Source: Clostridia bacterium (GTDB lineage: Bacteria > Bacillota > Clostridia > Christensenellales > CALWSW01). From it: a stretch of 24,266 bases of DNA. The notes below the pieces were generated by a model that was not told where the DNA came from, searched no databases, and was given only the letters and a program-made list of their open reading frames with translations. The DNA is taken from contig JAHZEH010000003.1 of the NCBI GenBank assembly GCA_019421925.1, forward strand, positions 1 through 24,266. The letters are read 5' to 3'. This document shows, in pieces, positions 20,022 through 24,266 of this stretch; positions within the stretch are counted from its first letter, which is position 1, and each line of letters starts with the position of its first letter. The position numbers and the translations under genes were made by a program.

Positions 20022-22490
20022 CTAAGCCGCCGGCTGTCCCTGCTGCGTCAGGCTCCAGGCATAGTCCGCCGCGTTGAGACCGGACATGCGGCCGGACGTA
20101 ATGACCCAGCCCTGGCAGACGCCGCCGTAGCCGATGTAGTTCTTCTCATCGGACTGGATGACGCCGAAGGAGTCCTGTCCCACGGCGTAGAGGCCGTGGA
20201 TGGGGGTCGCGCCGTCGGTCCTGAGCACCCGCAGCTGAACGTCCACATCCAGGGCTCCGCCGCTGCCATACATGGCGGGCATGGCCTTGATGGCATAGTA
20301 GGGGCCCTCGCCCAGGGCGGCCATATACCGGGCGTCCTTGCCGAAGTCCGCATCCTCGCCCGCCGCACACAGCTCGTCATAGCGGGCCACAGTGGCGGCG
20401 AGGGTCGCCGCGTCCATACCGGTGAGCCCGGCCAGCTCCTCGAGGGTGTCCGCCTTCCAGGCCAGGCCCTGTTCCACGCAGGCTTCCATGGCCTCGTAGA
20501 TCTCGGGGATGGGTGTGTTCAGGGGCAGCCCGCCCTGCTGGCAATAGGCCACGGTGCGGAATACGTTGTTAAAACCGTTCTCCGCCACGTTGTCAACCTG
20601 GCCCTGGGACCAGATGCTGTAGAAATAGGGGCCCACCTTCCAGGCGATCGGGGGGACCTCGTCGCCGATGTTGTTGCCGATCCCCCACTCGTTGCCGAAA
20701 CGGGCTCCGTTCCTGTCCACGGCCAGAGTGTCCACGGACACGCACATGTACAGGGGGATGTCGTTGAACGTCCAGGTGGTCTGGCGCCCGGTGCGGTTGG
20801 TCTTTTTGCCCTCCACAAAATTGATGGGGAAGTGCTTGAGATAGTAGGGCAGGCTGATCTCCATGGTAATGGGGGGCATATCGGCGTTGTAGGTGCCCGC
20901 GCCGATATCCAGGGCAGCCCGGATCATCTTGCCGTCTGCGGCTGTGTTCCCGTTTTGGAACCACTGGCCCGCCCAGCGGGGGTCGAGCAGTTCGTTCATG
21001 AGCTCCTCGCTGCCGCCGAAGCCGCCGGTGGCGGAGATGACGGCCTTGGCATGGATGATATACTCCTTGCCAGTAACCAGGTTCCTGGCCTTGACGCCGG
21101 TTACGGCGCCGGCCGCCTCATCATAGAGGTACTCATAGCCCTCGGTCTCGAGCATATAGCCGCCGCCAGAGCATTCGACCTCGGTGAGCAGCTTCTCGTA
21201 AAATGCCTCCATGACGGCCCGGCGGTCCTCGTTGGTGTCGTAGTACTTATCCAGGCCGGTGGCCGCAAAGTAGTAGAAAATGGTGTTGAAACCGGTGTCG
21301 GAGAAGTCGGTGCTGTTCTTCATGCTGCCGAATTCCAGGCCCTGCTTATACATGAGCCAGTCAATGGTGTTGCCCGACTCGTCGAAGAACAGGCGCACCA
21401 GCTCCTCTTTTGCCCTCTGGTTTCCCTCCCCGTCCTTGGTGTATTCCAGCCAGTCGTTCAGGTATTCGTCATAGTCCACCAGAGGTTCGCCGTCATTAAA
21501 CTCCTCCTGGTACATAGGCGGGTTGACAGCGTTGGGGGAGTGGGTATAGACCGACTGGCCGCCCAGTTTTCCGCACTTCTCAATGCCAAGCACCCGCGCG
21601 GGGGTATTTCCGTTGAGCTCCCGCAGGCGCTCGCTGGCCGCCTTCATGGCCAGCACGCCGCCCGTTCCCCGTCCACCCACCAGGATATCGGTCTCGATCT
21701 CCTCCGTCATGCCCACCTCGCTCTTCTCGGACGTCCTGTAGAAGTTCGAGATGGCGGAGGGGTCGGATCCGCCCGCGATCAGGGCCTCCACCAGCGCCTT
21801 CTCCACAGCGGTTTTGACGGTATTGCTGGTTACGGTACAGCCGGTGATGGCGTCCACCGTCACAGACTGCTGTTCAATCATGCGCGGGAAGAGCAGCTCC
21901 TCCACCGTGTTCATGATACCCTCGGTCTCGCCGTTCTCCTCCCGGGACTGAGGCACGGAGATGGAGAGCAGGGAGGTCTCATTCACCGTAATGGTGACGG
22001 GCAGCTCCCAGATCTGCCAGTAGCCCAGAGCGCTGGCGGTGTAGGTGCCCGGCTTCATCCTGACCTGAGTGTTCCCGGCGCCGGTCGCCTCATTGTAGGC
22101 CATTCGGGCGGCGGCCAGCAGAGCGTTGGAGGACACGGTGGCCCCCGATATCCCGTCGATTTCCAGGTTTCCCGCCGCCGCCAGGGCAGCGGGCAGCTCG
22201 GCGACAGCCCGGCTGCCGATACCCTCTGTCTCATTCTCCCCCGTGGCGGAGGCAGCGGTGATTTTTCCATCCTCCACGGTCAAAGTGACGATGATGTCCC
22301 CTCCAAAGCCGGGCCGGGTGGCGGTCACGGTCCTGGCCCCCTCCGGAGCGGGAGTGAGGCTGGGCTCCGCGCTCTCCGCGGGGGCGGGGGACTCTGTCCC
22401 AGACTGGGAGACAGGGGCCTCCTCCCCTGCGCAGGCCGCAAGGCTGAGGCCCATCATCAGGGCGAGGAGCAGTGCAAGCATCCGTTTCAT
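20022..22490 (-). CDS. Lipoprotein FAD-dependent reductase with two FMN-binding domains
   Basis: The start is ATG 22488-22490, with GGAGGG upstream; an earlier ATG at 22526 would spoil the signal peptide. The 822-residue protein has a lipoprotein signal with lipobox LAAC and acceptor Cys20, then a Glu/Pro/Ser/Ala-rich linker. Two FMN-binding domains follow, with covalent-flavin motifs DGISGATVS at 112-120 and the variant DAITGCTVT at 213-221. Next is a FAD-binding-2/fumarate-reductase-like domain from about residue 265 (dinucleotide motif GGRGTGG, ATGGFGG at 487-493, and late LYAVGQDSFGV). It should be an exported, membrane-tethered reductase using an electron chain through FMN to FAD, and should need an ApbE flavin transferase. 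The substrate is unknown. LysR lies directly upstream. Confidence 0.9.
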   Translation of the reverse strand: MKRMLALLLALMMGLSLAACAGEEAPVSQSGTESPAPAESAEPSLTPAPEGARTVTATRPGFGGDIIVTLTVEDGKITAASATGENETEGIGSRAVAELPAALAAAGNLEIDGISGATVSSNALLAAARMAYNEATGAGNTQVRMKPGTYTASALGYWQIWELPVTITVNETSLLSISVPQSREENGETEGIMNTVEELLFPRMIEQQSVTVDAITGCTVTSNTVKTAVEKALVEALIAGGSDPSAISNFYRTSEKSEVGMTEEIETDILVGGRGTGGVLAMKAASERLRELNGNTPARVLGIEKCGKLGGQSVYTHSPNAVNPPMYQEEFNDGEPLVDYDEYLNDWLEYTKDGEGNQRAKEELVRLFFDESGNTIDWLMYKQGLEFGSMKNSTDFSDTGFNTIFYYFAATGLDKYYDTNEDRRAVMEAFYEKLLTEVECSGGGYMLETEGYEYLYDEAAGAVTGVKARNLVTGKEYIIHAKAVISATGGFGGSEELMNELLDPRWAGQWFQNGNTAADGKMIRAALDIGAGTYNADMPPITMEISLPYYLKHFPINFVEGKKTNRTGRQTTWTFNDIPLYMCVSVDTLAVDRNGARFGNEWGIGNNIGDEVPPIAWKVGPYFYSIWSQGQVDNVAENGFNNVFRTVAYCQQGGLPLNTPIPEIYEAMEACVEQGLAWKADTLEELAGLTGMDAATLAATVARYDELCAAGEDADFGKDARYMAALGEGPYYAIKAMPAMYGSGGALDVDVQLRVLRTDGATPIHGLYAVGQDSFGVIQSDEKNYIGYGGVCQGWVITSGRMSGLNAADYAWSLTQQGQPAA

Positions 22491-22538
22491 GTCTCTTTCC
22501 CTCCAAATCGTGTCATTTAGGAGCATCCTCCTGATAAA

Positions 22539-22580
22539 ATCCTAACACAAAGAGAGCAGAATCAGAATTTCCCATATTCT
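22539..22580 (-). promoter_or_regulatory. Reductase promoter with possible LysR binding site
   Basis: On the minus strand a weak TTCTGA (22562-22567) and TAGGAT (22539-22544) are 17 bp apart. AGAAT-N7-ATTCT (22564-22580) overlaps the -35 region. A weak promoter with a dyad at -35 fits control by the adjacent LysR protein. Confidence 0.45.
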
Positions 22581-22612
22581 ATGAAAGGGGGGCTATTGTT
22601 GCACAATCCGTA

Positions 22613-23512
22613 TCAATCGGCGGTCTGGGCGGACTCCTCCCGCAGAATCTGGCAAAAGGCGGGCAGGCAGGGGTTCTGCTGCCCCTTTCTCCAGGCAAAG
22701 ACCCGCTCATAGCCGGGGAATTCCCCCATGAGGGGGATGCGGACCGTGCCCATGGGCTCCTCAGGCTCGCCGTGGATGGTCGTGGGATAGAGTCCCACGC
22801 CCTTGCCGGAGGCCACAAGCAGGGGCACATTGTTGTCCCCGGTAGCGGAGATATTGGGAGCAAACCCCGCCCGGGCACACAGGCTGAGCATGGCGTTGAA
22901 CATGTGGGAGGACTTCTCCCGCTTGGAGAGGATAAAGGACTCCTCCCGCAGGTCCGAGAGCTCAACAGCCTCCAGCCCCGCCAGGGGATGTCCTGCGGGC
23001 AGCAGGACGCTGGGCCGCTCCCTCGCGATGACGATATGCTCCATCTCCTGCAGATCCCAGATGCAGGGGGCCAGGATCATCACCCCGTCGATCTCCTCCG
23101 CCAAAAGGTCCTGCCGCAGCCTCTCCGTCTCCAGCAGGGCCGCATTGATCCGGATCTGGGGATATTGGGCCATGCAGCGCCCGATGGCCGCCGAGAGATA
23201 GGGGACGTTTCCCCGGCCATGGTAGCCGATCATCAGCTCCCCCATGATCCCCCTCCGGATGTCCGCAACCTGAGCCTGCATCGCGGCACAGTCCTGAAGG
23301 ATCCGCCGGGCATGGCCCAGGCAGGCCCGGCCTGCGGGGGTGAGCCGCACGTTGCGGGTGTCCCGTTCCAGAAGGGCGGCCCCCAGAGCCTTCTCCAGCT
23401 CGGCGATCTTTCGGCTGAGGGCAGGCTGGGAGAGAAAAAGCTGTTCCGAGGCCCTGCGAAAGTTCAGCGTCTCGGCTACCGTAATAAAACATCGGAGGGC
23501 TTCAAAATCCAT
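22613..23512 (-). CDS. LysR-family transcriptional regulator
   Basis: ATG 23512 gives the usual 299 residues, starting MDFEALRCFITVAETLNF; an ATG five codons upstream is a weaker alternative. The winged HTH domain covers residues 1-60 (RRASEQLFLSQPALSRKIAELEKALGAALLERDTR...LTPAG). The remainder is the two-lobed effector-binding domain (GELMIGYHGRGNVPYLSAAI...; DGVMILAPCIWDL...; SVLLPAGHPLAGLEAVELSDLREESFIL). It lies 122 bp upstream of the lipoprotein reductase, in the same direction, and probably activates it in response to the reductase substrate or a related small molecule. No second target gene is visible in the window. Confidence 0.93.
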   Translation of the reverse strand: MDFEALRCFITVAETLNFRRASEQLFLSQPALSRKIAELEKALGAALLERDTRNVRLTPAGRACLGHARRILQDCAAMQAQVADIRRGIMGELMIGYHGRGNVPYLSAAIGRCMAQYPQIRINAALLETERLRQDLLAEEIDGVMILAPCIWDLQEMEHIVIARERPSVLLPAGHPLAGLEAVELSDLREESFILSKREKSSHMFNAMLSLCARAGFAPNISATGDNNVPLLVASGKGVGLYPTTIHGEPEEPMGTVRIPLMGEFPGYERVFAWRKGQQNPCLPAFCQILREESAQTAD

Positions 23513-23545
23513 TTCAATACCCCACATTCCAAATCTCTTTTTCTG

Positions 23546-23575
23546 ATAGTAATACGCCGGGGCGGCTTTTGTAAA
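23546..23575 (-). promoter_or_regulatory. Possible LysR gene promoter
   Basis: On the minus strand TTTACA (23570-23575) and TACTAT (23546-23551) are separated by 18 bp, ahead of the start codon at 23512. Confidence 0.45.
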
Positions 23576-23608
23576 GGCGGAGGGGCTTCTTCCACCCCAA
23601 AAGGGCGC

Positions 23609-23639
23609 AAAAAAGCCATAGGAGGTTTTCCCTATGGCT
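23609..23639 (-). terminator. Rho-independent terminator of the surface protein gene
   Basis: On the minus strand AGCCATAGG pairs with CCTATGGCT (23614-23622 with 23631-23639), and a T-run follows at 23609-23614. Confidence 0.88.
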
Positions 23640-23670
23640 CCGGATTTCAATATGTACTTCTTGGCAGTTC

Positions 23671-24266
23671 CTAGGCCCTGACTTTGCGCACGGCGGCCAG
23701 CAGGACGGCCACGCCCAGCGCGGAGAGCGCAAGCAGAATGGGGAACGTTTTGCCCTCGCCTGTCTTGGGCACGGCGATGACGTCCGCGTCCTCCTCTTCC
23801 AGGGGCTCCTCCTCCGTCTCCTCCACCTCAGGGGTGGCTGCCATGGGGACTTCCTCCTCCTCAAACTCCTCCATCTCAGGTTCGCTCACAAGAGGGGTTT
23901 CCCCGTCCTCGATGGTCTCAGTCACAGGGCCGCGCAGCACGACGGGGGGATAGGAGACAGCCTCAACAGAGTTCTCGGGCCCGACGGGATCAATAACAGG
24001 GGGCTCCTCATGATCTCCGCCCTCGCCGTGGCGGGAGCAGGCCAGGCTGTTTTTGCAGAAATAGCAGTGAAGGACACAGGTCTGGCCCTGGGCTTTGCAG
24101 TCAGCGCAGTGCTTCTCGCAGTCCAGGCCGTTCTTGCAGAAGTAGCAGTGCGCGGGGCACTTGCCGGTGGGGTCGCTGGGGCAGGCGGCGCAGTGCCTCT
24201 CGCAGCTCAGACCGTTCTTGCAGAAGTAGCAGTGCGCGGGGCACTTGCCGGTGGGGTCGCTGGGGC
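23671..24266 (-). CDS. Sortase-anchored surface protein with Cys/His-rich repeats (C-terminal part)
   Basis: The frame is open from the right edge to the TAG at 23671, giving about 198 residues of the C-terminus. From the edge inward it has two full 28-residue repeats and one diverged one. Each carries two CxxHCxxC motifs five residues apart (CPAHCYFCKNGLDCEKHCADC type). An acidic stalk rich in Glu follows. The end has a VPKTGEG sortase-like motif, a hydrophobic segment (FPILLALSALGVAVLLAAV) and a short basic tail RKVRA, as in LPxTG proteins. It should be exported and linked to the cell wall. The Cys/His pattern suggests metal binding or disulfide cross-linking. I do not recognise the repeat family. 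The N-terminus lies outside the window. Confidence 0.85.
   Translation of the reverse strand, partial: PSDPTGKCPAHCYFCKNGLSCERHCAACPSDPTGKCPAHCYFCKNGLDCEKHCADCKAQGQTCVLHCYFCKNSLACSRHGEGGDHEEPPVIDPVGPENSVEAVSYPPVVLRGPVTETIEDGETPLVSEPEMEEFEEEEVPMAATPEVEETEEEPLEEEDADVIAVPKTGEGKTFPILLALSALGVAVLLAAVRKVRA
24018..24266. repeat. 84-bp coding repeats of the Cys-rich surface protein
   Basis: Two nearly identical 84-bp units (about 24099-24182 and 24183-24266) encode the Cys/His repeats, and a diverged unit lies at about 24018-24098. High DNA identity between the outer units suggests recent duplication or ongoing copy-number change. The array continues past the right edge. Confidence 0.8.

Noticed and set aside
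22491..22526. Upstream ATG of the reductase gene
   Set aside because: It adds charged residues before a clean lipoprotein signal peptide, and its AGGAGG lies directly against the ATG, too close to work.
24018..24266. Multiheme cytochrome from the repeated Cys/His motifs
   Set aside because: Heme c attachment needs CxxCH; the order here is CxxHC, so covalent heme is not supported.

Overview
The window looks like chromosome of a high-GC, Gram-positive gut anaerobe of the Clostridia, most likely the Oscillospiraceae (Flavonifractor/Pseudoflavonifractor-like). The basis is GC-rich coding sequence, strong AGGAGG-type ribosome binding sites, a PBSX/SPP1-type prophage module, a sortase-type surface protein, a CopA/CsoR copper operon, and a lipoprotein flavin reductase of a kind common in these bacteria. 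The genus is an inference.

Positions 1-8257 hold the packaging, head and tail genes of a contractile-tailed (PBSX/Xkd-like) prophage, all on the minus strand. In transcription order they are terminase small and large subunits, SPP1-type portal, scaffold, major capsid protein, head-tail connector, head closure, tail terminator, tail sheath, tail tube and a tail assembly chaperone cut by the left edge. All frames are intact. No integrase, repressor or replication gene lies between the terminase and the next chromosomal gene. A bidirectional terminator (8497-8531) separates prophage from host.

Positions 8555-14363 carry ordinary host genes: a nitrilase-family amidohydrolase, purine nucleoside phosphorylase DeoD, oligoendopeptidase F with a small acidic protein just downstream, a YpsA/DUF1273 SLOG protein, and a divergent XRE regulator. 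Unusual intergenic DNA sits between them. The 580 bp between deoD and pepF is almost entirely repeats and hairpins. The 498 bp after the small acidic protein holds palindromes and an AT-rich stretch that may be a gene remnant.

Positions 14474-17982 contain a copper operon: promoter with a CsoR-type operator, then copA, then csoR. The CopZ chaperone is fused in frame to the C-terminus of CopA but keeps its own ribosome binding site and ATG. A promoter inside the end of csoR leads into a highly structured ~140-nt leader and a DUF1905 gene.

Positions 18116-24266 are on the minus strand: an unrecognised 504-aa protein carrying the IGIIGGADGPT motif known from sodium-pump decarboxylase beta subunits; a repeat element; a lipoprotein FAD reductase with two FMN-binding domains and a LysR regulator just upstream; and the C-terminal part of a sortase-anchored protein built of 28-residue Cys/His repeats.

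The strongest candidates for undescribed biology are: (1) a ~130-nt repeat present twice (10311-10440, 19828-19954) whose four stems are kept by compensatory changes; (2) the CxxHCxxC-repeat surface protein; (3) the CopA-CopZ fusion with internal start; (4) the structured leader before DUF1905; and (5) the decarboxylase-like motif in the 504-aa protein.
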